A DNA stretch of 64,000 nt from Candidatus Phytoplasma vitis (GCA_023934045.1 CP097583.1:372001-436000); one strand, 5' to 3'. Shown: positions 38,823 through 48,737, numbered from the stretch's first letter. Translations and numbers: made by a program. Notes: generated from the sequence alone by a model not told the origin.

Positions 38823-39581
38823 TTGTTTAACATTGACATATATATAATTTACATAAAAGAACATTGGCCGTTATTTACTATAATATTTCTTCTGTCAATT
38901 GGACCTATTTTATTTTTAATAATAAAATCATGTCAAATGTTATTTTTTATTTTCAAATGTAATTTAAATTTTTTATTAAAAAATTTAAATACAAAAAAAA
39001 ATACACAAAATAAAGATAATGATTCTTCTGAACCGTCTAAAATTTCAATAAATAATAATCATCCTCCGCAAAATGAAAATTTAAGTTTAATTGAATTAAA
39101 AATTTTAGAAATGGAACGAAAAGAAAATAATAATCGATATCAAGAAAATAGTTTATTACGTTTAGAAATGAATCAACAAATATATCAAAATAAAATGGAA
39201 GAAAAATTAGAAATACATAAATTAGAACAAAAAATCTTTTTGTTAGAAAAAGAAATGCAAAGAATACAAAATAAAGAATTTATAGACAAAAATATAAAAA
39301 AACAATTTTATAAAAATTATGATGATAATTTTTCAGAAAAAGATGATTATAAACAAGAAGATGATTTTGTTAAAAACAAAATTCCAGAAAGTTTAAATAA
39401 AATATTTGAAAAAATTTCAGATTTCGAAAATGTTCAATTATTAATGTTAAATAAAATGATGAATGATAAATCTTATTACGATTCTGACAAAAATGTTTTA
39501 TATATAAATCCTAAAGATATAAATTTTGTGAAAAATTTTTTAATAGACAAACAAAAAAGAGAAAATAAAAAATTAAACTAA
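38823..39581 (+). CDS. Membrane-anchored coiled-coil protein, hypothetical
   Basis: The open frame extends upstream to 38688, but AAAAAAGGAG at 38803-38812 best serves TTG 38823 (GTG 38814 is too close), giving about 252 residues starting LFNIDIYIIYIKEHW. One hydrophobic segment with a GPILFLIIKSC turn lies at about 15-45, then an Asn/Ser-rich linker, then a long charged coiled coil (ELKILEMERKENNNRYQEN onward) and an acidic C-terminus. No family recognised. It may be a scaffold on the inner membrane face. The terminator at 39613 follows. Confidence 0.6.
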   Translation: MFNIDIYIIYIKEHWPLFTIIFLLSIGPILFLIIKSCQMLFFIFKCNLNFLLKNLNTKKNTQNKDNDSSEPSKISINNNHPPQNENLSLIELKILEMERKENNNRYQENSLLRLEMNQQIYQNKMEEKLEIHKLEQKIFLLEKEMQRIQNKEFIDKNIKKQFYKNYDDNFSEKDDYKQEDDFVKNKIPESLNKIFEKISDFENVQLLMLNKMMNDKSYYDSDKNVLYINPKDINFVKNFLIDKQKRENKKLN

Positions 39582-39612
39582 TTAATTTCATTTTATTTTT
39601 AATCCAAAAAAA

Positions 39613-39639
39613 AATCAAATATTATTTAAATATTTGATT
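39613..39639. terminator. Bidirectional terminator
   Basis: AATCAAATATT and AATATTTGATT-type arms with a four-base loop and a T run, between converging genes. Confidence 0.75.
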
Positions 39640-39654
39640 TTTTATTTTTTTAAA

Positions 39655-40077
39655 TTATTTCAATTCTAAATATTCTTTAGGTTTCGTTTCTTCTATTTTT
39701 TTATTAATTTTTAAAATTAATAAACCATTTTCTAAATGACCTTGAATATCTTTAATATTAAAATTTTCTCCTAGATTAAAACTACGTCTAATTATACCAG
39801 TTATTCTTTCTTTTTTAAGGTAATTAAAATCTTTTTTTGTTTCCTCTTTTTTTGAAGGAAAAGCTTCTAAAATTAAATAACCATTTTCTAAAGAAATTTT
39901 AATTTCTTCTTTTTTGAAACCAGGAATTTCAGTTATTAAAACATAGTGATCATTATATTCTTTAATATCAGATTTCATCAAAAAGTTAGAAGTACTAAAG
40001 AAAGAATCATTTTTGAAATCTTCAAATAAATTTTCTAATAAATCTTGATTTCTATTAATTAATTCAACGACAGACAT
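39655..40077 (-). CDS. Small heat shock protein, Hsp20/alpha-crystallin family
   Basis: ATP-independent holdase. The alpha-crystallin domain spans about residues 35-130: SDIKEYNDHYVLITEIPGFK, KEEIKISLENGYLIL, FNLGENFNIKDIQGHLENGL and the LxI-type GLLILKINKK. N-terminal region short. Length 140 is normal. AGGAGATATTT precedes ATG. The upstream 100 bases hold no clear CIRCE element. Confidence 0.93.
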   Translation of the reverse strand: MSVVELINRNQDLLENLFEDFKNDSFFSTSNFLMKSDIKEYNDHYVLITEIPGFKKEEIKISLENGYLILEAFPSKKEETKKDFNYLKKERITGIIRRSFNLGENFNIKDIQGHLENGLLILKINKKIEETKPKEYLELK

Positions 40078-40372
40078 TTTAAATATCTCCTCTCGATAAA
40101 TATATTAATTTTTGTTTTTTGTATAAATTTTATTCATGAAAAAACTTATTATCGAATAAAATCAATCAAAAAAATTAATTCTCAAATAAGTGCAATTTAA
40201 TTATAGCATTTTTTTTAAAAATTTCAATAATTTTTTTATATATAAAAAAATTTTAATTTTGATAATAGTCCAAAATAATGTATAATAATAATTGTTGTAT
40301 TTCGTTAAAAAAATGCTACAATTAATTTACAAAATTAAAGTATAGTTATATATAATATATAATATATAATAT

Positions 40373-40432
40373 ATAGTGTATAGTGTATAGTGTATAGTGT
40401 ATAGTGTATAGTGTATAGTGTATAGTGTATAA
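40373..40432. repeat. 7-bp microsatellite (TATAGTG)n
   Basis: About eight tandem copies of TATAGTG, preceded by degenerate TATAATATA units, lie immediately before tRNA-His. Slipped-strand changes in copy number are likely, and the array contains repeated TATA(G/A)T that could form the promoter of the tRNA cluster. Confidence 0.85.
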
Positions 40433-40455
40433 TTTATTATTTTTAATAATATAAT

Positions 40456-40532
40456 GGCGGTTGTGGCGAAGTGGTTAACGCCGTGGCTTGTGGCGCCGCT
40501 ATGCGTGGGTTCGATTCCCATCAACCGCCCCA
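40456..40532 (+). tRNA. tRNA-His (GTG)
   Basis: Cloverleaf with acceptor GCGGTTG/CAACCGC, the extra G at position -1 opposite C73 that marks tRNA-His, anticodon loop TTGTGGC on a GTGGC/GCCGC stem, T loop TTCGATT and encoded CCA. Confidence 0.95.
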
Positions 40533-40578
40533 ATTATTTAATTATTAATTTTATATAAATATATTTTATTAATATTAA

Positions 40579-40653
40579 AGGCTCATAGCCAAGTGGTAAG
40601 GCAACGGACTTTGACTCCGTCATTCGTTGGTTCGAATCCAGCTGGGCCTGCCA
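40579..40653 (+). tRNA. tRNA-Gln (TTG)
   Basis: Acceptor AGGCTCA pairs with TGGGCCT, anticodon loop CTTTGAC on an ACGGA/TCCGT stem, T arm GTTGG-TTCGAAT-CCAGC, discriminator G and encoded CCA. Confidence 0.94.
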
Positions 40654-40688
40654 AATTTTAAATTATAAATAATTTTTTTTTATAAAGA

Positions 40689-40771
40689 GCGGGTGTGGCG
40701 GAATGGCAGACGCACTAGACTTAGGATCTAGCGCTTTTAGCGTGCAGGTTCAAGTCCTGTCACCCGTACCA
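40689..40771 (+). tRNA. tRNA-Leu (TAG)
   Basis: Class II tRNA with a long variable arm (GCGCTTTTAGCGT). Acceptor GCGGGTG pairs with CACCCGT (first pair G-T), anticodon loop CTTAGGA on CTAGA/TCTAG, T loop TTCAAGT, encoded CCA. Confidence 0.93.
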
Positions 40772-40788
40772 TTATTATTTTTCAAAGA

Positions 40789-40863
40789 AGGGATATGATG
40801 TCAACGGTAGCATAACGGTCTCCAAAACCGCTTGTTCGGGTTCGAATCCTGATATCCCTGCCA
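40789..40863 (+). tRNA. tRNA-Trp (CCA)
   Basis: Acceptor AGGGATA/TATCCCT, anticodon loop CTCCAAA, discriminator G and encoded CCA. It reads UGG only, in line with UGA as stop. Confidence 0.94.
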
Positions 40864-40905
40864 TTTATTAAATATTTATTAAAATAAGTAAAAAAATAAG
40901 TAAAA

Positions 40906-40937
40906 TAAAAGAGTTATTTTCTAAATAACTCTTTTTT
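40906..40937 (+). terminator. Terminator of the tRNA cluster
   Basis: AAAAGAGTTATTT and AAATAACTCTTTT form a 13-bp stem with a short loop and a T run. From here to 41251 only AT-rich DNA is seen. Confidence 0.85.
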
Positions 40938-41251
40938 ATTTGATAATTAAATTTAAATATAATAATAATTGAATACATTTAAAATTCGATAAAAAATCTA
41001 TTAAAAATAAAATTTATCTGATCATATTCTTAATTTTGTTAAATTTAGATATTATATAATGTATTTTTGTTATATAAAATAATTCAAATACAAAAATTTT
41101 TTTATTATTCTTTTTTAAATTAAAATATCAAAAAAATTTATGAATTTATCTAAAATGATTTAAAAAATCAAAAATAAAAAATAATTTTTCTTTTAAATCT
41201 ATATATTATAATAAAAAAAATAAAAAATGATAAAAATCATTTTTTATTTTT

Positions 41252-41926
41252 TTAAACTTTATCTTTATACAATATTAAATTTGTAGTTACTAAATTAATT
41301 TTTGGGTTATCTGTATCGAGAAAATCATTTAATAATAATATCTCCGAATTAGATAATAATTGTGCCTGGATATATGTTTTCTCGCCCCAAAGACTTCTTT
41401 TTTTATTAATTTTTAATTTTAAATTTGGTTTATCTTTAAAATCATATAAATTTTGTTCTGTTCCTGATCCTTCTGCTAATGATGTTTCTTTAAATAAATT
41501 AATATGAGAATTCGGTTGTAATTCTGTATTTTTTAAAGCAAAAACAATTGGTTTATCTTTAATTAAATTTAAAATATCTTTTGTATTCATTTTAAAATCT
41601 TCTTCTAATTTAGCATTTAAATTTAAGATTTTATAAAAACATTTTTGTGTTTCAGAATCTAAAATAATTTTTCGAAAAAAATCCGTTTCATTAGGTGCTT
41701 TATCATAAGATTCTTGATTTTTTTGTTGTTTTTCGTTTACCTGAGGATTATTATTTTCAGTTTCCGAAAAAATTTGAGTTGTATTTTTTTCTTCTGTTTT
41801 TGTCGTTTCTTCTTTACTTAACATTTTCCAAATAAACAAACTTAAAAAAAATAATATAATTATTAAAACTATTATTAATAAAACTCTTGATTTTTTTTGA
41901 GATAAAATATCATTTGCCTTTGTCAT
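41252..41926 (-). CDS. Membrane-anchored exported protein, hypothetical (224 aa)
   Basis: A hydrophobic anchor (about residues 16-36) follows a basic start; then comes a Glu/Asn/Gln-rich linker (40-80) and a folded-looking external part with ETQKCFYKILNLNAKLEEDF and a single Cys. No recognised family. Its ribosome site is weak (TAGGTAGG). It is divergent from the binding protein-ftsH cassette at 42300. It may be a surface protein of the same island. Confidence 0.5.
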   Translation of the reverse strand: MTKANDILSQKKSRVLLIIVLIIILFFLSLFIWKMLSKEETTKTEEKNTTQIFSETENNNPQVNEKQQKNQESYDKAPNETDFFRKIILDSETQKCFYKILNLNAKLEEDFKMNTKDILNLIKDKPIVFALKNTELQPNSHINLFKETSLAEGSGTEQNLYDFKDKPNLKLKINKKRSLWGEKTYIQAQLLSNSEILLLNDFLDTDNPKINLVTTNLILYKDKV

Positions 41927-42068
41927 AATATATTAAATTACCTACCTATTTTATTTATTTCAAATAAAATTAAATAAAATTAAATTTAATAAAAAATGAA
42001 CAAAAAAAATAATAATCAATTAATAATAAATAGTAATAATTATAATTACTATTAATAGTAATTATATA

Positions 42069-42111
42069 CAAAAAAAGATAAAAAAAATGATGTTTTTTTA
42101 TCTTTTTTTTG
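42069..42111. terminator. AT hairpin, terminator-like
   Basis: AAAAAAAGATAAAAAAA and TTTTTTTATCTTTTTTT pair around ATGATG. It lies before the 42300 leader and upstream of the divergent 41926 start, where no gene needs a terminator on the plus strand. Confidence 0.5.
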
Positions 42112-42148
42112 ATAAATTAATAATATAAAATAATAAAAAAATTAACTA

Positions 42149-42213
42149 AAAAACAAGTTAACCTTTAGTAAATTAATTTTACTGAAAATTAAACTTGTTT
42201 TTTTTTTTTTTTT
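42149..42213 (+). promoter_or_regulatory. Leader hairpin with long T tract, copy 3
   Basis: Outer arms AAACAAGTT/AACTTGTTT and inner TTAGTAAA/TTTACTGA give the most complete form of this element, followed by 16 T, then TTTAATTATAATTAA with a TATAAT-like -10. The start codon is 87 bases on. The upstream gene is on the other strand, so it is not simply a terminator of a preceding gene. Confidence 0.6.
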
Positions 42214-42299
42214 GATTTAATTATAATTAATAGTGGTTTTGTTTTGTTAAAAAACTGCTATAAAAGAAATAATATAATTGAAAGAAAAAATATAAAAAA

Positions 42300-44399
42300 A
42301 TGGAATGGAAACAATTTTTTGATAAGAATAAAAAAATTATTTCAATAATTTTTATTATTTTTACATCGATATTAATGGTTGTAGCATATTTAATTATTGA
42401 AAATAAGAATAAAAAAAGAGAAAAATTAGAAAAAAAAGAAGAAATGTTTCAATCGATTCCTTCTTCATATAACAAACTAATCCCTTTCGATGAAGAAATA
42501 AGCGATTTAAAATATTTTACTAATTTAACACCATTACAAAAAGACATGCTCTTGTTAATGAAAGAAAATTTTATTACATTAACAACTGACTGGAATAAAT
42601 CTATACAAGAAAAAAAGGCAGAATATAAAAATGATTTTAAACAAACTTTACAAGACAACGAATTAAAACCTGTTTTAAAACCTTCGTATTCTTTGGGGTT
42701 ATTAGGATCATCTCCCAAAGATGAAAATCATCAAATACATAATATTGAAGGATATGATAATTTTTATAAATTAAATGATAAATTATCTAAACAATGGTAT
42801 TTCGAATTAAAAAATGATTTAAAATTTGCTAATGGTAAAGAAATTAATAATCAAGTAGTAGTTTATTCTTTAAAAAAACAACAAGAAATAACACGCTTAT
42901 TGTATAAAGATGAAGATCTTGATAATTTAGAAAAAAATATAAAATTATTGTTTGAAACGAATTTTATTTATGATAGTAATAATCCACTCATGTTTACTTT
43001 ATCTTATGAAAACCCAAAAACATTAAAATCTGTTATTATTTTATTGAACAGTTGTATTTTATTTCCGCAAGACGACTTTGAACTTGCTTACGACAAGAAT
43101 AACGCTGAACAAAATAATTATGGCACCAAAGAATACCCTTTTATATCATATGGTCCTTATCAATTAAAAACAGAACAAGGTTATAATTCAGAAAAAGATT
43201 GGATATTTACAAAAAATAATTATTTCCATAATAAAGAACAATATCCTTTATGTAACATTGAATTTAAAAAATTATCTTCAGAAAAAGAACAATATGATAA
43301 AGAAAAATATCATTTATTTAATGAAGGAAAAATAAATGAGATTATCTTAGATATATCAGATATAAGTAACATTAGTCCAGAAAAAAAAGAAAATTTGTTA
43401 GCTATGTCTACTTCTGTTCCAATTCATGTTTTTTTCAATAAATATGCTCTTGAAGAAGAAAAAGATGAGATTATAAAAAAACAAAAAGAAAAAAGTAATT
43501 TTTTCTTAAATGATCCGAGATTCCGTAAAGCTTTATTTTTAAGTTTAAATCGTGATTTATTAGGTAAAAATGATTATTTCGGTTTAATACCGAGTTTTTC
43601 ATTTGTTTCCGATGTAACTCTATTTACAGATTACGATTTTTTTAATGAACAAGATTTTCATCAAAAAAACTTAGATAAATTAATAGAGATTGAAACAGAG
43701 CAAAAAACAACTATGGATAATAATAAAAAATTTTATCAACCAACAGAAGCAAATAAATTACTAAAACAAGTTCATGAAGATTTTAAACAAAATTTCCCAC
43801 AAAATAATGAACCTTTGATTATTAAAATCCTAGATGCTAATGATTATGGAATAAAAGAAAAAAAATTAACTGAATTTCTGATAAGTAATTGGGAAAAAGT
43901 TTTTCCAACAAATAGTTTAAAATTCGAAAAAATTTCAGAAGGAGATTTCAATATAAATATTGATTCTGGAATCTTCGAAATATTTAAAAACCCTCACAAT
44001 ATATTTATTTATATATTAGATGAGATTAAACTTCCAAATGGTAATAGTCGTAATTTTATTTTAACTAAACAAATAAACCAAAATTATGATAATGATATTA
44101 TTATTAAAATAGACCAAAATTATGATAATGATATTATTTTGATTGAAAAAAAATTAGATGTAAATGAATTAAAAAAATTATTAGACGAATTACAAAAAAA
44201 AATAGATCAACCTAATAATAATCAAAGATCTGTTGATTTATCAAGATATTCAAATATTTTAAAACAATTAGAACAAAAAACTTTTGAAGAACTACTTTAT
44301 TTACCTTTGATTAAAGGAAAAAGATATAAAATATATAAAAATTTAAAAAGTGATTTTGTAAATTCATTTATTTTATGGGGATTAAATGATGTTTGTTAG
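42300..44399 (+). CDS. Membrane-anchored oligopeptide-type (family 5) binding protein
   Basis: Probably binds peptides or another small ligand outside the cell. The anchor (about residues 15-33) follows MEWKQFFDKNKK; there is no lipobox cysteine. The body has the family 5 pattern: KQWYFELKNDLKFANGKEINN...VVYSLKK, YGTKEYPFISYGPYQL, NDPRFRKALFLSLNRDLLG and a late run leading to the C-terminal FILWGLND. At 699 residues it is longer than usual OppA. The next gene, ftsH, overlaps it by 14 bases. No permease or ATPase of an Opp transporter is nearby, so it may work with FtsH or with a transporter elsewhere. A broken paralogue is at 3635-5464. Confidence 0.75.
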   Translation: MEWKQFFDKNKKIISIIFIIFTSILMVVAYLIIENKNKKREKLEKKEEMFQSIPSSYNKLIPFDEEISDLKYFTNLTPLQKDMLLLMKENFITLTTDWNKSIQEKKAEYKNDFKQTLQDNELKPVLKPSYSLGLLGSSPKDENHQIHNIEGYDNFYKLNDKLSKQWYFELKNDLKFANGKEINNQVVVYSLKKQQEITRLLYKDEDLDNLEKNIKLLFETNFIYDSNNPLMFTLSYENPKTLKSVIILLNSCILFPQDDFELAYDKNNAEQNNYGTKEYPFISYGPYQLKTEQGYNSEKDWIFTKNNYFHNKEQYPLCNIEFKKLSSEKEQYDKEKYHLFNEGKINEIILDISDISNISPEKKENLLAMSTSVPIHVFFNKYALEEEKDEIIKKQKEKSNFFLNDPRFRKALFLSLNRDLLGKNDYFGLIPSFSFVSDVTLFTDYDFFNEQDFHQKNLDKLIEIETEQKTTMDNNKKFYQPTEANKLLKQVHEDFKQNFPQNNEPLIIKILDANDYGIKEKKLTEFLISNWEKVFPTNSLKFEKISEGDFNINIDSGIFEIFKNPHNIFIYILDEIKLPNGNSRNFILTKQINQNYDNDIIIKIDQNYDNDIILIEKKLDVNELKKLLDELQKKIDQPNNNQRSVDLSRYSNILKQLEQKTFEELLYLPLIKGKRYKIYKNLKSDFVNSFILWGLNDVC

Positions 44400-46191
44400 A
44401 ATATTTAAAAAATTTGTTTCAAAAATTAAACAAAAAATATTTTTGTTAATATTATATTTTTTGTTTGGTTTATTATTGTTAATTATTTTTTATAATTATT
44501 ATAAAAATTATTATAATTTACCAAAAAGAGAAAACGATTTTCACATATTAATTCATGATATCAATAAAAATAAAATAAAAAAAATATTTTATCAACTGAA
44601 ATATGATTTATTACAAGGTGATTATTTATATATTACAGTAACTCATAAAGATACAGAAGAAACCTACTATTGTAAAACTAATGTTATATTTTATGATGCA
44701 TTATCCGCTTTAATAAATAAAAAAATTCAAGAAAATCAATTGGGATTGAAAGATATAAATTCACCACTTGATTCCAATTATTCGAAAACAATTTTATATA
44801 TATTTCAATTTATCGGTGGATTATCTAACATTATTTTTATATTTTATATCGCTAATGCTATTAAAAATAGTTCAGGTAAACTTAACTCTAATCCTCTTAT
44901 ATCTTCGAAACAAAAATCACTTTTTACTTTCAAAGATGTTGCTGGCAATGAAGAAGAAAAAGAAGAAATGAAAGAATTAATTGATTTCTTAAAAAATCCT
45001 CGAAAATATGTTAACATCGGAGCTTCTATTCCTAAAGGTGTTTTATTAGAAGGCCCTCCTGGGACTGGTAAAACTTTATTAGCGAAAGCTTTAGCTGGAG
45101 AAGCAAATGTGCCTTTTTATGTTGTTTCTGGTTCGGAATTTCTTGATCAGTATTTTGGTGTTGGTGCTTCTCGTGTCAAAGAATTATTTAAAGAAATTAG
45201 AAAAAATGCTCCTTGTGTTTTATTTATTGATGAAATAGATACACTGGGTAAAAAAAGAGGATCGATAGCAAATGATGACGGAAGTACTATTAACCAACTT
45301 CTTACTGAAATGGATGGTTTCTCTTCGTCTAAAGGAATTATTGTTGTTGGAGCTACTAATAGAGCTGATATCTTAGATGCAGCTTTATTAAGACCAGGAA
45401 GATTCGATAGAATCTTTAAAGTAGATTTGCCAGATGTTAAAGCACGTGAAGCTATTTTAAAAGTTCATGCTCGTAATAAAAATATTTCATCTGATATTAA
45501 TTTTCATCAATTAGCGAAACAAACTCCAGGAATGAGTGGAGCTCAATTAGGAGCTGTTTTAAATGAAGCTTCTATTTTAACAGTAAGAAACCAAAAAGAA
45601 ATGATTACAATGGAAGAATTAGAAGAAGCAATTGATCGTGTTTTAATAGGTCCAGCTAAAAAATCAATTAAATATACTGAAGAAGAAAGAAAAATGGTCG
45701 CTTACCATGAAGCGGGACACGCAGTCATTGGTTTAAAATTAGAACATGCTCAAAAAGTACAAAAAATAACTATCATTCGGAGAGGTTCAGCAGGTGGTTA
45801 TAACTTAATGTTACCTGAAAAAGAAACCTTCTTTTCTTCTAAAAAAAGAATGTTAGCTAATATTACTTCTTTTTTAGGAGGTAGAGTAGCTGAAGAATTA
45901 GTTTTTGATGATGTTTCCAATGGAGCTTATGATGATTTTAAACAAGCTACTAAAATAGCTCGTTTAATGGTAACAAAATATGGAATGAGTGATTTAGGAA
46001 TTACTCAAGATTCAGAATTCTCTGATAAAAAAATGATCGATATAGAAATTAAAAAAATAGTAGACGAATGTTATCAAGAATGTCAAACAATTATTAAAGA
46101 AAATAAATCTTTATTAGATAAAATAACTAATTTATTATTAGAAAAAGAAACTATTAATAAAAAAGAAATAGATTTATTAGTTAAAAAGTAA
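44386..46191 (+). CDS. ftsH: ATP-dependent membrane zinc protease FtsH/HflB, copy 2
   Basis: 601 residues, same architecture as copy 1: membrane segments at about 16-37 and 136-158, Walker A GPPGTGKT near 224, Walker [16 protein letters not shown] and the zinc site HEAGH near 442. ATG 44386 lies inside the end of the binding-protein gene, so translation is coupled. The external domain (40-135) has almost no similarity to that of copy 1, while from [10 protein letters not shown] onward the two are nearly the same, even at many silent sites. Likely works with its partner in surface protein turnover; that is inference. Confidence 0.95.
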   Translation: MMFVRIFKKFVSKIKQKIFLLILYFLFGLLLLIIFYNYYKNYYNLPKRENDFHILIHDINKNKIKKIFYQLKYDLLQGDYLYITVTHKDTEETYYCKTNVIFYDALSALINKKIQENQLGLKDINSPLDSNYSKTILYIFQFIGGLSNIIFIFYIANAIKNSSGKLNSNPLISSKQKSLFTFKDVAGNEEEKEEMKELIDFLKNPRKYVNIGASIPKGVLLEGPPGTGKTLLAKALAGEANVPFYVVSGSEFLDQYFGVGASRVKELFKEIRKNAPCVLFIDEIDTLGKKRGSIANDDGSTINQLLTEMDGFSSSKGIIVVGATNRADILDAALLRPGRFDRIFKVDLPDVKAREAILKVHARNKNISSDINFHQLAKQTPGMSGAQLGAVLNEASILTVRNQKEMITMEELEEAIDRVLIGPAKKSIKYTEEERKMVAYHEAGHAVIGLKLEHAQKVQKITIIRRGSAGGYNLMLPEKETFFSSKKRMLANITSFLGGRVAEELVFDDVSNGAYDDFKQATKIARLMVTKYGMSDLGITQDSEFSDKKMIDIEIKKIVDECYQECQTIIKENKSLLDKITNLLLEKETINKKEIDLLVKK

Positions 46192-46271
46192 ATTATTTAT
46201 AAATTTCATAGATAAAAAATAAATATATACAATATGGATTAAATAAATTATCTTTATCGAATATATAAAAT

Positions 46272-46890
46272 CGTACTGTTATAAATTTTTATAAATAAAT
46301 TCATTTTTAATACCTAAAAGACTAGTTAAAAACTAGTCTTTTTTTGTTTTTAGTAAAAAAAGAAAATACTAGATCAATACATGTCGTTAAACTATTGAAT
46401 TAAAAACAATTTTATTGTTCTTAATTTATTTTAATAAAAGAAAAGCGTACTGTTATAAATTTTTGTAAATAAATTCATTTTTAATACCGAAAAGACTAGT
46501 TAAAAAACTAGTTTTTTTGTTTTTATAAAAAACATAAAACAAAAAAATTTTCAAGAAAATAAAAAAAAGATATGAGTTTTTTTAAAAAATAGGGCGTCTT
46601 ATAGATGAAAGGATATTTTAAAATTTTATATTTTAAAAAAACTAAAACTTTATTAAAAACTATAAAATTTTCCTATTTTTATCTAAAACGAAAAAATTTT
46701 AACAAAATAATGAAATTGAGGTAAGTTATTAGTTTCATTCGTTTTCATGTAATGGTGTAAGGAAAATAATATTTTTTTTACAAAAAATTTAAAATTTATA
46801 ATTTAGATTATAATAAAAATAAAATCAAAAACAAGAATTAGTCATTAAAAATGAATTAAAAAAACATTTGCGATTTTTTATAACACTGCG
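46272..46890. mobile_element. Nested MITE-like ends, copies 4 and 5
   Basis: Two left ends, CGTACTGTTATAA at 46273 and 46447, each lead into AAATTCATTTTTAATACC and an ACTAGT palindrome with a T run. One inverted right end, TTATAACACTGCG, stops at 46890. The larger unit (46447-46890) holds a spacer with no gene. The nested arrangement shows repeated insertion at one spot. The right end cuts the gene remnant that follows. Confidence 0.6.
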
Positions 46891-46965
46891 ATCACCATTG
46901 ATGAATATAGACAAAGTATTGAAGATGTATATAAAAAATATAAAGATATTTCAAATTCAGGATAA
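46891..46965 (+). pseudogene. C-terminal gene stump behind a MITE-like end
   Basis: Directly after the right end the frame ITIDEYRQSIEDVYKKYKDI runs to TAA at 46963-46965. It is a typical protein tail with no start, so the element seems to have replaced the front of the gene. From here to 47234 no other gene is seen. Confidence 0.4.
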
Positions 46966-47234
46966 TTAAAGATTAAAATACACATAATTAGACGAAAAAT
47001 GAAAAGAAAAAAGGAAAACATTGACATAATGAAAAACGAACTAAGATAAAAAAAATCCTAGTTACGCTCGCTACAAAAGACATATAGATAAAAACATTCG
47101 AACAAAAACCTCCTGAAATAATTATGATAATAAATAAAAAACTTCTTATTCAACATTAAAAATTATAAAAATATATAATAGGAATATATTAAATTTCAAT
47201 ATTAAATAATAATAATAAAAAGGAAACTAAATTT

Positions 47235-47939
47235 ATGAATAATAATTTTTTTAAAAAAACTTGAATAGCTATTATTATATCTCTTGGTGTAATAGCTACT
47301 ATAATTTTGTTTTATAAATTTTATAAAGTTAAAAATGATTCTCAACAAGATATAGAACCATTACCTCATTCTTATTCAGAACCAGAAATACAAAATACAA
47401 TAATATCATCTAGATTTGAAAAAGAAATTGAACCAGAAAAGAAAAAAGATATTAAACAAGATAAAGAACCATTACCTGAATCTTATTCAGAACCAGAAAT
47501 GCAAAATACAATAATATCATCTAGATCTGAACAAGTATTTTTATCAGATGAAATAGAGAAAGACCTTCCCATATTTATTACTAAAATGGATGACGTAATA
47601 AATATGTTTCAAAAAAATTTAAACGATTCTGGTTCCAAAATTAAAGAAATTACAGATAAATGTACCTCATTAGAATCTCAAAAAAATAAATTAACAAAAG
47701 ATATAGAATCAAAAACAGAAGAAATTAAAAAAATAAAACCAGGCCAAAATAAAGATAAATTAAAAAATGAAATAATTCTAATGATTAAAAAAAAGTTAGA
47801 CGAAAACTGTCATAAATTGTGTTTATCAAGAAGAGAACTATTAGATTATCAAAATAAATCATCATCGTTAGAAAAAGACATAAAATATTATAAAGAATTA
47901 AAAAAAGAATTGGAAATATTAGAAAAAATTTGTAAATAA
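47235..47939 (+). pseudogene. Membrane-anchored coiled-coil exported protein with a TGA at a Trp position
   Basis: ATG 47235 follows AAAAAGGAAAC and gives MNNNFFKKT, then TGA at 47262-47264, then the same frame continues through a hydrophobic anchor to 47939. The paralogue at 48949 has TGG at this place. After the anchor come two copies of a PLP(H/E)SYSEPE(I/M)QNTIISSR segment and a long coiled coil (ITDKCTSLESQKNKLTKDIE onward). With UGA as stop the gene is dead unless translation restarts at TTG 47307; if UGA were misread as Trp the full 234 residues would be made. Confidence 0.6.
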
Positions 47940-48299
47940 AAACTAAGAATTTATTAATTAAGACTCTCTCCTCCCGCCAGTGTCTTTTTTATTTAACAAC
48001 AAAATATTATCTTAAAACGGCATTAAAAAAGGAGGTAATCAATAAATGTTAAAATTAACTAAAATTTTCTGTATTTAAACATTTCATCATTATTTTATTC
48101 ATTCTTATTTTCAACTACTCTCCTCTCTCTCATATATAAGCTCATTCTTATCTTCATAAACAAACTAAATTTCAAATCAGACTTGCTGATTACCATAAAC
48201 CCTTCAATAAGAATGTTTTAATCACACAAACCAAATTAAAAAAACACGATATTTAACATTATGTTCGAATAAGATATTCGAAAGGTAATGAAATAATTT

Positions 48300-48525
48300 T
48301 GTATTGATTATATTTTCATTAACTTTTATAACTTTAAACCAAGATATAATTCATATAACGAAGCATGTATAAATTGTGATTTAAATCCTCCTAAAGATTT
48401 ATTAGGGGCTTATTTAACCTCGTCTTAACCCTTTTAAAATAAACATTATTCATGAAGATAATAAATATACATTAGAAGATTTATTAAAATACGAAATTAA
48501 TATTGAAGAATCCTTTTTCTTCTAG
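48300..48525 (+). pseudogene. Remnant of a 48949-like gene
   Basis: The plus strand reads PPKDLLGAYLTSS, a stop, then after a shift HEDNKYTLEDLLKYEINIEE, which matches PSEDLLGAYFIHNSN and ENNKYELIDLLKNEISISE in the intact gene just downstream. Stops and shifts break it. The rest of 47940-48737 is decayed DNA with no other frame. Confidence 0.6.
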
Positions 48526-48737
48526 TATGCAAAATAAAAACCTTAAGAAAAGAATGTTAAAATTAATAAATATTATAATTTCTATTAATTGCCAAAAACA
48601 CGAAGTTGTAAAAAAATATATAGATATTTTATTATAGCTAATATCAATTATATTTTCTAATTTGATGTCATCAAGAAAAAATAGAAATCAAACTACTTGA
48701 TTCTATCTCAAACATCATAGTATTAAACTACTAATTT

